From positions 12,639,445 through 12,703,444 of the forward strand of contig CM033107.1 in the NCBI GenBank assembly GCA_019321725.1: a DNA stretch of 64,000 nt, in the 5' to 3' direction. Positions 22,241 to 33,000 of this stretch are shown piece after piece. The first letter of the stretch is position 1, and every line of letters starts with the position of its first letter. Below the pieces are notes generated by a model, which did no database searches, was not told the origin of the DNA, and saw only the letters and a list, made by a program, of their open reading frames with translations. The DNA comes from Paulownia fortunei. Lineage: Eukaryota; Streptophyta; Magnoliopsida; Lamiales; Paulowniaceae. The translations under genes were made by a program, and so were the position numbers.

Positions 22241-23866
22241 TTTAGTAGAAAAATCTACAAAATATAAACCAACCAGAAAATGAGTAAACTATGGAAAATT
22301 AATATTCATTTAATATAAGGTATTTAATACTAAATGTCTCCCACGATTTTCTTCAAATTCCATCACACCTAATAGAAGTTCAGGAAATTGAATTTCTTAT
22401 GGGCTTGAGGTCCAATGGACATATTTCACACCCTAATTTTATGAGCCCATGAAATATTTCTATCGGTGTTCAACTTTTTGACGATTGTATCACTATACAA
22501 CTCTTCAGTTTATTTTACCTCACCTTTCTCCGTATGCCCCAATTTTATGAGCCCATATGGTACTAAGTGTCAAACAACACCCATCAAACATTTGTGCAAA
22601 TGGAGCATCAAGATGTCCCATAACTCATGGCCGACATAATGACGAGTCCATCCCATGAGTATCTCCATACTTGGTAGAGATCACAACTTTTCAACACAAG
22701 ACCACTCCACGACTCATGGTTTGTGATCAAGTACAGTAGTATCATCATGGCTATATCTTTGATAGTAGGCATGGGATAATAGGTCCTACCTAACTTGTCC
22801 ATTTTTGTTTGAAATAAAAAAAAATTCATTAGGTTTCAAAAACTTAGGGGTTTCAATTTTCCAAGACCTCATCTATTTAATTACTAAGTAGGCTATTTAA
22901 TGCTTGTCATCATATGTTGCACAAGTAAAAATATTAAATAAAATCTAACGAGCATCCTATGCAAAAAGTTGTGGGATGATCATGGCCAACCTATGTGACC
23001 CATTTGAGCCATAAAAGTGTCAAGGTCAATCTAAGAGTAGAAATACAAATAACTATTCTATATTTCATGTTTGTGCCCATAGATTCATGGGCCTTGTTAC
23101 ATATGCATTTAATAACCCATACAAGCATGGGCCTTTAGGCTTCGAATGTCCTCAATTTAAAAAACTAAAATAGAAACTTCACTTTCTATTCTACTCTCAT
23201 TGTAATAATTTAAATACAATACAAAATAGAATAAGAGGCTCGCATGCCCAAAAAAATCCAAAGATAATTAAAAATACATCCAATTGTTCATAGGCCCATG
23301 ATCATCAATAAATAAATCATGCAAAAAACATTCATCATATGAACAATAAAGCATATAAATTTACTAAGTTGTTTAACATTGCATTTTCAAGACTTGGACA
23401 CAATCTTCTATTTTATGAAAAATAATTTTTTCAATACTTCAAAATTAACAAATAATATAAAATCAACAAAATAAAATATTTATTAAAAATTGCATATAAA
23501 TAGACTGCTCGATAGCACATCATGCGATCGACCGATAAGCTGTCGCACAGAACCAGCCCCTACATGCAGTTGGGTGGTGCGTGGGCAAGCCTTGCCTGTG
23601 CATGCAATGACACGTAAGGGCGATAGTCACCCATGTTGCTTCTGCTTTGCAAAGCACAAACCGCACGCGTACAGGCTCCAGATTCTCTCGCATCGTATGC
23701 TTCAGCTGTGATAAATAAATTTACATCAATATTTTAATAATTAAAATATTTTACAAGAAATTAATAAAAAATCAATTGTGTCCAAGAATGAAATACAAAA
23801 CAACAATAATTATGTTCATTATATAAATATAAAAAACTAAATCACATCAACTGTTAATAACGCAAA
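22241..23866 (-). other. Copia D 5' leader
   Basis: About 1.6 kb between gag and the primer site, with no coding frame. It has repeated segments around 'ACTCATGG...GTCCATCCCATG' that recur on the plus strand at 26046-26450 and 27481-27760. A GC-richer block occupies 23490-23711. Confidence 0.6.
23490..23711. other. GC-rich, CpG-containing block in the copia D leader
   Basis: Markedly more GC than its surroundings, with several CpGs (for example 'CGATCGACCGATAAGCTGTCG', shortened here to CGATCGACCGATAAGC). It can be read without a stop for 73 codons on the plus strand from 23490, but that translation shows no domain and probably reflects composition. It may be a structured leader segment. Confidence 0.4.
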
Positions 23867-23882
23867 CTCGCTTTGACACTAC
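23867..23882 (-). other. Primer binding site of copia D (tRNA-Met type, decayed)
   Basis: The minus strand reads AGTGTCAAAGCGAG just inside the 5' LTR. Compare the usual copia GGTATCAGAGC complementary to initiator tRNA-Met. Position fits; the match is imperfect. Confidence 0.55.
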
Positions 23883-25679
23883 TGTTGGATTCGCTATAAT
23901 CTAAGGGATAAGCACAACAAAAAATTAAAATTATAAAAGCACCATAATGCTTATAGCATTACTCTCAATTTCACAATGATTTAACGATCAGCGTTATTAA
24001 CAGGTTTTCATAAATAGAAAGTACAAAAGAGGGTGATATGATTCGTTACCCTATTTTTTGAAATCTTCAATTTGATGAAAGGCTTGAGACAATCAATTAC
24101 TAGATGGTTGCAAGGCTTCACCAAAGAGTCTACACGTTCTCCCTCTAAAGCAGTTAACACTATGGACTAGAATAACCAAAAATAAAAGAACTTGCTAGTG
24201 TTCTTATTTTCTTTTCTAGCCTAAAATGGAGTGTACACTAATCTTCAATCCAAATGGTGGAATTAAAGACTGAGTGCCTATTATAATTATTCTTAGTCCA
24301 ACTCGTTGAAGAAAACAATACCATGCATTTTGATATAGAAGAGAAGAAAATAGAGAAGCAAAATAAGATTTTCTTCTCTCTTTTGTGATGGCCAAAAAAT
24401 TGAGAATGTTAGCTGAGGATTTTGTATTCAATTTTTATATTTATATGGAGGCTACAAGAATTAGGTTATCCCTAATTTTAGCCTCACATGTTCATTTGGT
24501 TATTTGAAAAGTCTAACTTTTCTAACAAACCAAATCCATATAAATCCAAAATTACTTCCTCCATCAATCTCAAGTGGCTGAAAATTAGGCCTAAGATGGC
24601 CTTGAATTTTTCGCCTCTCCCCTCTTCCACAATCATTGAATCTATCCCATAAATCCAACCTTAATATCTTATATCAATTAAATAAGAAAAATTAATTTTT
24701 CTAATTAATTTATTTCTTCTAGTATTCCAAGTGGACTTTTACCAATGAGCCATTTTAAATTGAGCTTGGACTTAATCAAGCACATTAATTAATCCAATTA
24801 ATTAATTAGCCCAAGTTTAATTGATTGATTAAATCAATTAATTAATTCATTGCAATTTGGATTTTCAATCTTATTAGGTCCATTTAAATAATCCTATTAC
24901 TTAATTGCATAATTAACTCAACTAATTTAAATTAATTTAATTCTTAATTAATTATATCCAACACTTTGGATTAATTTTAGACTAGAAGTTATTCATTCCA
25001 AATTACGTGTGACCCTTTAGGTTCACTGCTAAGCTAGTAGTGGGCTTACAACATTTGCAACTTATGAATAACAATTATTTTGATTAATTATTCCATTAAC
25101 TCTTTACTTCCAAAAACCTCACTATCTATGAAAACATCTAACAAGTAACCATGGCAAACTATTCATATATGAAATAGCAAGTAAGCCTATTTAAATTAGG
25201 AATACCGTGCATGTAAGGTCCTCCCGTCAACTAATCTCCTGATTGAGTCTAAGGTATGAATTAAAGTCAAAACCTTAATCGACTCAATAACTATGATTCC
25301 ATTTCAAGTTCTAATAACTCATGATGAATTGTCAGAAATACTTTTTATGACATTCATCATACCTTGGCCAATGATTTTAGAGTCATGAATTATGAAAACA
25401 TAGAAGATTTACTTGTTCTACTAGATAAGTGATGGATCCTTGATTGGCCACTCATTAGCCTTCATATGTGTAGATGTAATACCCAATGTAATCCCTTTGT
25501 GATTGTTAATCAATTAGATAATACATCAAAGTAAGACATGACACGCACAAGGCTACTATGGTACCTCATGTCAAATGACTAGTCGCGCACTATCATAACA
25601 TAGAAATTTTTAATTAAAAAAATAAATTTTCCAACTAAAAATTTCTTACATGTCAGTTCAATAGACTTGTTTTCTAACA
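23883..25679 (-). repeat. Complete LTR of copia D (right)
   Basis: About 1.8 kb, plus reading TGTTGGATTCGC at the left and TTTCTAACA-type end at 25679. It shows the undisturbed sequence (about 23985, GCGTTATTAACAGG) into which L2 inserted in the other LTR. It is followed on its outer side by a polypurine-like tract and 3' UTR, so it also looks like the 3' LTR of a second, truncated element. Confidence 0.8.
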
Positions 25680-26045
25680 AGCACCTGCACACGTGCACTT
25701 ACATCATTATGCTAATATTTATGGAATGAAATATCCTCGACTTACGAGCATGCATCGTATGCATAAGTCTTATTGGGCTATTTAATGTCCTATCTCATAA
25801 AGCCCTTGGCTCAAACTTATTTAAAACCAAAGCCTTAAAGACATGTTCTATAATCGCCATCATATGCGCTTCCATACCTCGTAGCTAAATTTGGTCTAAG
25901 GGCTTTATCTAATGTGTAGAAAGTAAGTACAAGGCATAAGATAAAGAAAGTTCCCATTTATTAATATAATTTCCAATAAGATTGTTTTACAAATACAATG
26001 AACAAGATACAATGCACCCAATCTAATTATGGCACTAGGCATCCT
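25680..26045 (-). repeat. Copia D-type polypurine tract and 3' UTR outside the right LTR
   Basis: Homologous to 19075-19460 (shared ACGAGCATGCATCGTATG, CATTTATTAATATAATT, TACAATGAACAA). It ends abruptly at about 26045, where plus-strand leader sequence begins. Confidence 0.8.
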
Positions 26046-26549
26046 ACTCTAATAGCTACTGCATTCATGACATTGTCTATGAGTCGTGGGATGCCTAAAT
26101 GATAGAAAGTTATGATCTCTACTATGTATGGAGATGCATGGGATGAACTCGTCTTTATCATTATCCATGAGTTGCGGGACGTTTAGATACTCTATCTACA
26201 TGAAAGTTTGATAAGTACTGCTTGACATTTAGTACCATATATTGTCACATTATTAGGGCATATGGTAAGTGACGATGCAAAACATCTTGGTGGTTGCATA
26301 TAATGCAATGCACAAGGTTGTTGTCTACCTTTTAATATTTTATGTGGTCTCATATTCATGGACATGTAAAATATTAATTGGATCTCAAGCACACTAGGAA
26401 ATGTGATTTCTTGAATCATCATCTAAAGTTGATAGAATTTGAATAAAATAGCGGGAGACGTTTATAATTAAGACCATATTATAAATGAATATATTGTCAA
26501 ATAAATGCTTTTTTTTCCTCGCATGTTTTTGGTAGATTAGATCTCAAAA
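26046..26549 (+). repeat. Copia leader fragment, plus strand
   Basis: Homologous to the copia D leader in reverse: 'TATGGAGATGCATGGGATG', 'GACATTTAGTACCATAT'. Its orientation is opposite to D. No ORF. Confidence 0.6.
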
Positions 26550-27105
26550 ATGGCCTAAAATCTACTAGCGTTTATTCTAGACACCAATAAGTTAACTAGT
26601 CCCAACTATGTCAATTGGCTTAGTAACCTTCGAATTATTCTCTAGTCTAAAAAAAAGTCCTATGTCCTCGATGTGACACCACCTCCAATTATGCTAATGG
26701 ATATAACTGAGAAAGAGCTTGCAGAGCACCAAAAGCAAGTTGAGGATGACTAACAAGCTCGGTGTCAAATGATAGTATCTATGTCAAATAAGTTATAGAG
26801 GTAACATGAGAATATGACACATGTTGTTGATATTCACCTTCGCTTGCAAGAGTTGTATGGTGAACACACCCGACAGTCGGGATACCAAGTCTCAAAAGAG
26901 CTTTTCTAGACTCGTATGATTGAGGGTCTTCAGCCTATGAACATGGGCTGAAGATTATAAGCCTTATAGAAAGGCTTGAGTCATTAAGAGTCGTTATGGA
27001 TAACGAACTCTATATTGATCTTATCCGGTAGTCTCTGCCACTCTCATTTGATGCCTTTGTGGTAAACTTCAACATGCATATGATGGAGACTAGCATTCTG
27101 TAGTC
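26550..27105 (+). pseudogene. Copia gag fragment 1, plus strand
   Basis: It starts at ATG 26550. Readable blocks 'NLLAFILDTNKLTSPNYVNW' and 'KKSYVLDVTPPPI' match copia D gag. It also shows 'MSNKLQR'-type and 'SFDAFVVNFNMHMMET' blocks near 26780 and 27040-27090. A stop follows the second codon region (TAA) and others occur. It ends at about 27105 before the zinc knuckle. Confidence 0.7.
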
Positions 27106-27480
27106 CTGAATGTTTTGCGTCACAGTACCAAAGTAGAACGACAACTCACATCGCAGTGCCAATCGTATAACCACAAAAGATGCTACAGTTGTTTTGTGCG
27201 ACAAGTGGCAGAAAAATGTAGATTTTGGCATCTTTCTCGTTGTAAACTAATTAGATACAAAACTTATATCATATTCCACATGACACACTATGTATATATC
27301 TTACACACTTTCATATCACATTTACACACACTTTACACTAAATATTCTCACATAAATCCCCTCTAAAAAAAACACACACTTCTTCATATTTTTACACACA
27401 CACTCCATCAAAATGCACACACCCCCATTTTATAGAGCTTAAGATTTGATTTCAAGTATATATGGATAAAATTAGGTTAG
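27106..27480. other. Unassigned segment with C/A-rich tracts
   Basis: No homology to the flanking copia fragments is visible. It contains repeated ACACAC/TTTACACA motifs (27290-27420). The start (27110-27240) may be a gag nucleocapsid remnant ('CQSYNHKRCYSCFVRQVAEKC' region, not quoted in full), with a cysteine pattern resembling a degenerate knuckle, but this is weak. Confidence 0.3.
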
Positions 27481-28018
27481 AACCAATAATCCATGCCTAC
27501 CTCAAAAGTAGACAATATGATAATGCTACCTTAATTTGTTATTGGCCATGAGTCATGGAACGACTCTATAATGGAAAGCTATGATCTCTAATAAGCATGG
27601 AGATACCTATGGGATGGACTCGTCTCTACATTGGCCATGAGTCATGGAACATTTTGATGCTCCATCTACATGGAGGTTTGATGAATCTTGCTTGACACTT
27701 AGTACCATATGGGCTTATAAAATTAGGGTATATGAGAAGAAGTGAGGTAAAATATCTTAAGGGTTGTATGGAGATGCAATCATTAAAAGTTAATTACCTT
27801 TCAATATATTTTATAGGCTCATAAAATTAGAACATATGACATGTTGATTGGGCCTCAAGCCCACCAGAAATATAATTTCCCAAATTGCCATTAGGGATGA
27901 TGGAATTTGAATAAAATAGTAAGAGACATTTATTGCTAAAGACCTTATTATAAATGAATATGTTTTTGTAAGAATGCTAATTTTCTACATTATTTAAATT
28001 TTGCAGATTATCTATAAA
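27481..28018 (+). repeat. Copia leader fragment 2, plus strand
   Basis: A second plus-strand copy of the leader ('GGATGGACTCGTCTCTACAT', 'GACACTTAGTACCATATGGG') in tandem with fragment 1. Confidence 0.65.
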
Positions 28019-28330
28019 ATGACAAAAAATCCACTTGCAACAATTCTAGACACTAATAAATTAACTGGATAATTAACTGGACCCAACTTTGTCAATTGGC
28101 TTAAGGAACATTTAGATTATTTTACAATCTTAAAAGAGATCCTACGTCCTCAATGTTCCTCCATCGATAGGTCTGCCAGTAGGTGGGACCGAGAAGGGGC
28201 TTGCAGAATATCGACAAGAAGTCGAGGATGAATCTACAGGCATGATGTTATATGATGATTCTTAGAGTAATGCCTGACAAGCCAATTATTCTGCCAGTCC
28301 TTATACTCTTATAAAATAATCTTATTCATA
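28019..28330 (+). pseudogene. Copia gag fragment 2, plus strand
   Basis: From ATG 28019: 'MTKNPLATILDTNKLTG', a TAA, then 'LTGPNFVNWLKEHL'. A 12-bp duplication (TTAACTGGATAA / TTAACTGGACCC) has created the stop inside LTGPNF. Later blocks ('GTEKGLAEYRQEVEDE') match fragment 1. It ends about 28330. Confidence 0.7.
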
Positions 28331-28632
28331 TTAGTATCATTAAAATGGCAATTTTCATCTTATATTCTTTATAAGAATTAGATGAAGTCCATAGATAGCC
28401 AAGAGAAGCACCAAGCAATGCATCATAACTCCTAGTTTTAGGTGAAGGTGAACTTATTCTAATTACGAATACCATGCAATTATGGTTCTTCGGTTATCTA
28501 AATCTCCCGATTTACTCTTATGACATGATGATTAGTCCAACCCCAATAGCTCAATAACTATGTATCCATTCTAGTAGCTTTACCCAACAATGAACAATTA
28601 AAAAACCCACGTCTAATCTAGATCTAACCTTG
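28331..28632 (+). repeat. Probable diverged copia LTR fragment
   Basis: 28440-28600 resembles part of copia LTR D ('AATACCATGCA', 'TCGGTTATCTAAATCTCCCGA', shortened; 'CTCAATAACTATG'). No gene. Confidence 0.4.
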
Positions 28633-29494
28633 TGATAAGTGCATATTTTGAAATATTTTATATCAAATCCTTTATACTTTTCTTGCTTTATTCTTGTTAA
28701 TATTCTTGTTTATTAATGTTTTGTGTTAGGGAATAAATGGAAGCATATTTTTCAGACTTGTGCAGTTTTTGTAATTTGAGCATAACTTCATGATCAAAAG
28801 CTCTATGGACCTGAAGCTTGTTTCATTTGAAAGCCAAGAGATAGAGGTACAACTTTTATGTTGGAGGCTCAGCCCAATTCAGTCTTGATGATAGCAAAAA
28901 ATTCGTCCAAGTAATTACACAAAATGGATCACCAAAATTCAGATCAGAGTTCAGCTTAGTATTGACTTATTTTACCAATTTGGTTATATATCTTGAGCCC
29001 AAATTTATTTTGGTCTGAAATTCGGATATGTTATACCCAAGAGGTAAATAAACAAGTTTGCTGAAGACAAGATGGTGTGAAAATGTGTTGAAATGGTAAA
29101 ACCATAGGCTGCAAGTTGCTACTATGTTACAGGGCGGCTCTTGGACATGACTCGGTAATTTGACCATATCTCCTTCAATCCGATTGCCAAATTTGACAAA
29201 AGATATATGAAAATATATCCGCGTTGAAAGATCTACAATTTTTTTTCTTTACGTATCTTCAAAATCTGGCTGTATCTGATCAAAAAATGTAATTCAATTC
29301 AGTGATTGAGAAATTTGTGTAACAACTTACCAACTCTTGGCAACTAGCATACCACTTGATTAACCCCTCCATTATTTGTTTGGCCTCTAGCTTACTCCAA
29401 GTACTATAAATAGGCCATGTATTCAGCTTGTAAGAGAGGAGGGGTAGAGGGTTTCTTTAGGCTAAGTTATCTAGTTTGTATGTTTTCTAGTATT
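28633..29494 (+). repeat. Partial LTR of the LOG-carrying (L) family
   Basis: It starts TGATAAGTGCATATTTTGAA, like the L2 and L3 LTRs, and shares 'CAAATCCTTTATACTTTTCT' and 'AGACTTGTGCAGTTTTTGTA'. The TATA box TATAAATA is at 29405-29412. It runs into the N gap about 80 bp after the TATA box, so the R-U5 part is unseen; it may be a solo LTR or a 5' LTR. Confidence 0.8.
29405..29412 (+). promoter_or_regulatory. LTR TATA box (partial L-family LTR)
   Basis: TATAAATAGGCC, a textbook plant TATA, aligned with those of L2 and L3. Confidence 0.6.
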
Positions 29495-29594
29495 NNNNNN
29501 NNNNNNNNNNNNNNNNNNNNNNNNNNNNNNNNNNNNNNNNNNNNNNNNNNNNNNNNNNNNNNNNNNNNNNNNNNNNNNNNNNNNNNNNNNNNNN
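29495..29594. other. Assembly gap (100 N)
   Basis: Exactly 100 N, the usual placeholder for a gap of unknown size. It separates an L-family LTR on the plus strand from copia F on the minus strand, so their linkage and spacing are uncertain. Confidence 0.95.
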
Positions 29595-30480
29595 TTAATA
29601 TCTAGAATCATAGGTCAAACATCAGGTTCTCCAATTTTCTTGGCCTTTCCAAAGTGCTACGTATTTTATAGCTTACTCAGTAAGCTGATAATCTCTTCCT
29701 CATTTGAGAATTCTACAAATCATGAAAATCTACACTAACAACATTAGATGGTTCCATAATAGTTTATAACCTCATGTTGAGTACACGATAGGCTCGACTG
29801 TTCATGGAATATCCTAGAAAAACTATTTCATCACTTTTTACATTAAACTTCCCTAACTGATCACAATCATTGAGTATATAAGACTTACCTTCGAAAGCAT
29901 CAAAGTAGTTGAGGTTTGGTTTCTTACCTTTCCAAAGTTTATAATGAGTCTTATCAAAACCATGTCTTAAGTGAACTCGATTGGAAATTTAGCAAGCATT
30001 ATTTATAGTTTCATCCCGCAACTTTTGAGTCAATTTCTTGGAATTTAGCAGGACTCTAGCCATCTCTTACAAAGTTCTATTCTTCCTTTCAACTACACCA
30101 TTATGTTAGTGTTCTCAAATTTGTTATCATGATCAATCCTTATCTTCACTATTTCACCAAATCACTATTTTTCTCATTTTTCAATTTAACATAAAGTTTC
30201 TTAAAGACATAGAATGGTCAGATTTCTCCCTAATAAAGTCAACTCAAGTGTACCTAGAGAAGTCATGTACGCACAAATACTTATTTCTTACCTCCTAGGC
30301 TTTCAACCCACATAGGACCTGTAAGATCTATTTGTAGGAGTTCTAAGTTCCGTATCGTACTTACATGTTCTAACATAAGATGGGATTCATGTTTCTATTT
30401 TCCAAGTTGGCAAGGGCCACAAACTCCATTCTTTTTCTTGCTCAGTTTTGGCACCCTTAGAATAGCACTCGCATTCACAA
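29595..30480 (-). pseudogene. Copia F integrase, broken
   Basis: On the minus strand the GAG-pre-integrase zinc region reads 'KLGHLNYKILTKLVNAS', then 'GVCGPCQLGK' (C..C of the HHCC motif). Core pieces are 'LLQIDLTGPMWVESLGGKK' (first catalytic Asp), 'IRIDHDNKFEN' (second Asp, with SDxGxEF altered to DHDNKFEN) and downstream 'FPIEFT', 'GYSMNSRAY'-type block near 29790. Many stops are present. It is cut by the N gap before RT. Confidence 0.75.
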
Positions 30481-30930
30481 GTTTGGTTAGAATTTTATAG
30501 TTTAAGTGCCCTAGTTTCTATTGCCAAATTTCAGTTTGATCTTATGTCATGTTCAACCTTTTGATCTGATGTTCTAACATATAGCATTTATTAGAGGACC
30601 TTGTACTTATCAAAACACATCTGTTAGTGTCATCAAATACTTGACATAAACCTTTTATAAATCGAACAAATATATTTTGATCACATAATTGACTAATACT
30701 AATAAGATTTACCTTAAGTCTTTCAATCAGCAAAATATTTTTCAACCTAGGTAGACCTCTAAATTTAGAGTCCCCTTCACAAAAGTACGTCTTAACACCA
30801 TCTCCAATGGTTATATACCCTTCTTCAATTTTGTGAAAGTTTGATAAGTTTTTCTTTATTACTAGTCATGTGCCTAAAACAACCATATCAAAGTACCAAG
30901 AATCACTAATGCATGCTTTCAAGGACATGT
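30481..30930 (-). pseudogene. Copia F protease to pre-integrase region
   Basis: 'DSWYFDMVVLGT' near 30870-30905 stands where copia proteases have WYxDSGCSRHMT, so the DSG active site is destroyed. Downstream are 'NLSNFHKIEEGYITIGDGVK' (about 30790-30850) and 'LIERLKVNLISISQLCDQ' (30660-30740), a classic copia block. Confidence 0.8.
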
Positions 30931-32245
30931 AAGCAACATTACACCTAAGATCAGATTTCCTAATCCAAATTCTATGTGTAGTTTCATTCTTCAGATCAAT
31001 CTTTATCATTGGTATATGTTTAGGTCCAGATTTTTGTCCATGTTCAAACTTCCCAGAAAATGAGGTTCTAACATGCATTCAATTCCTCAAGGCCTTTTTA
31101 TAGTTAAAACACCTACGATGAATATGGCTAGGAATATTACAATAATGGTAGATGGGCACAAACCTTTTTGGTTGAGGTTTTTGAAGAGGTTTTTTCTTAA
31201 CAAATCAAATATCGATGGAGATGTACTGGTTCCTTTGACAAATTCAATCTTCGTATTAGGATCAGATTTTGTTTTTGAACTCTCTCCAGTTTGCCCAAGG
31301 CTATGATGATCTCTTCCCATTTTTCCATACTAAAGGATTTCATCAAGCTTGGCTTTACCAGAGTTCATTATCAACAAGGATCCTTTCACCAATTTGGCCA
31401 TTGTATCACTAAATGCCTTGTCCTTTTCAGCAATCAAAAGTTTACAGCATTCCAATTCATGTTTTAACTCCTTTTGACATGTCAGTTCAACGACTTGTTG
31501 TTTTCACAAATCTCAAGAATACTTTGGAACATTTTGTTGTACAATTGCTAAATTTTCTTGAAGCTGTGTTCGTCATCTTCATTATTGTATTTAGAATCAA
31601 TATCAACTAAAACATCTTGATAAACTTTTCTTACCTTTTGATGCACTGTCACTACCGTCATAAAAAATTCTCTATGTTCCAACATGACGTGATATAACAT
31701 TTTCCAGAGGAAATAATGTTTTGACTTGAGATAGAACATAGAGCCACATGATTGCTAACTATTTCATCATCCTCTTACCGAGTATCATTTGACTCAATGT
31801 CACTCTAGGCAGTATTAAGTGATCATCCCATCTTTTTTAGAGTGTTTTCACATTCGAATTGAATATGGCCATAGCCTACACTCTCAACATTATATTTTCC
31901 TATCATTAGAAAAAAGATGAGGAATTACCAGGACTTTTATTCTTTGGTGGAATAAAACTTTTACCTGATTTGGGTTTCTAACTGTTATTGTTCATCATTT
32001 TCAGAAAATTCTCAAATTTCTTTGTCAGCAAAACTAGTTGATTAGCCATGTCACTAAGATCAATTTGAACATCAACAATTGGTCGTTGAGCTTCAACCTA
32101 GAAGGCTATAATTTTCTCTTTGTCTTTCTAGTAGGAGTAATTAGTTCCATCCATCAGTTGCGGACGTGAAATCGAGTCTCTTTCATATAGTGGATTCATA
32201 TCTCCATGTTCAACAGATTAGTCCTAAAAATCTCACTAAGTATGT
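30931..32245 (-). pseudogene. Copia F gag
   Basis: The zinc-knuckle remnant 'YHYCNIPSHIHRRCFNY' (about 31090-31150) lacks its first Cys and is followed by 'MHVRTSFSGKFEHGQKSGPK'. Upstream, a Lys/Glu-rich region (31330-31900) and a poorly preserved N-terminus lead to the primer site at 32252. Frames are heavily broken. Confidence 0.65.
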
Positions 32246-32251
32246 CTAGTG

Positions 32252-32268
32252 ACCTACTCTTGATGCCA
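32252..32268 (-). other. Primer binding site of copia F (tRNA-Met type)
   Basis: The minus strand reads TGGCATCAAGAGTAGG just inside the LTR. Compare the copia TGGTATCAGAGC consensus. Confidence 0.6.
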
Positions 32269-32271
32269 CTT

Positions 32272-33000
32272 GTTAGAATCTGCTATCTTTAATTATTATA
32301 ACTTCTAACTAGTTAACCAAATTCTTATGTTCTAGCTTATGTTGTAATACCAGTTCAGATATGAATTGTAATACACAACAAAAAATTAAAAATTAAGCCA
32401 ACAATTTTAATGTGCTTCGAATATGAATATCCTACATGCACGAGGCCACACTTAATGAAGAAATCAATCTACTATTAGTAACTACATTACACAATACAAA
32501 AATAGGATTTAAAAAATAAAATAAAGACTCCCTCTTTGATTTTGTCGTTGTTCTTATATTTCTCAATAGATGGACTTATTTGCGAGAGACTCTTGACTTG
32601 ACCTGCTTTGTGAAACTCCCTTCAATATTGACATCCACCAAACAACAGAGTATTTTCTCCCGATAATTCACCTCTTTTTCCTGAAGGATGTTCAATACAA
32701 TATTCCACATATAATTTAGAATGTACTTTAAATCTCCAGGCTTAACTTGAAACACAGATTCTTGGATAAATTAGATGTGCCTTGGAGACAGAAAACAACT
32801 GCTTTCTTTTGCTTGAGGCTCTTCAAAATCTGCAGCAATTACTAATGAAAGTTTGTGCTTAAATACACAACTTTCATTATGTAGATTCCTAATCAACTAT
32901 ATAGAAAGTTTTCTAAACTCACTAAAAAGACTACTCCCTTATAAACTTTTTTTATGTATTTAATTACAAGATGGAACCTAAATGACTTGTTTTAATTAGG
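32272..33000 (-). repeat. 5' LTR of copia F (outer edge uncertain)
   Basis: The inner end is TGTTAGAATC at 32272 in plus reading. It contains GTGGCCTCGTGCATGTAGG on the minus strand (about 32430-32450), shared with the LTR at 36180-36907. A weak TATA-like GTATTTAAGC (minus) is near 32860. I could not define the outer boundary; it may reach about 33.1 kb. Confidence 0.55.

Larger units (their letters stand above)
17360..25679 (-). mobile_element. Copia element D, internally deleted
   Basis: A Ty1/copia element on the minus strand. From right to left: 5' LTR (23883-25679), tRNA-Met-like primer site, leader with GC-rich block, gag with CCHC knuckle, a remnant of the integrase end, RT, RNase H, 3' UTR, polypurine tract and 3' LTR (17360-19074). 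The protease and the catalytic integrase core are missing. The outer end (about 107 bp) of the 3' LTR is missing because L2 is inserted there. Confidence 0.85.

Noticed and set aside
23490..23711. 73-codon plus-strand ORF in the GC-rich block as a gene
   Set aside because: It lies in a copia leader, on the strand opposite to the element, with no domain; GC-rich composition alone explains the lack of stops.
29417..29605. Open reading frame running through the N gap
   Set aside because: It exists only because N codons are not counted as stops.
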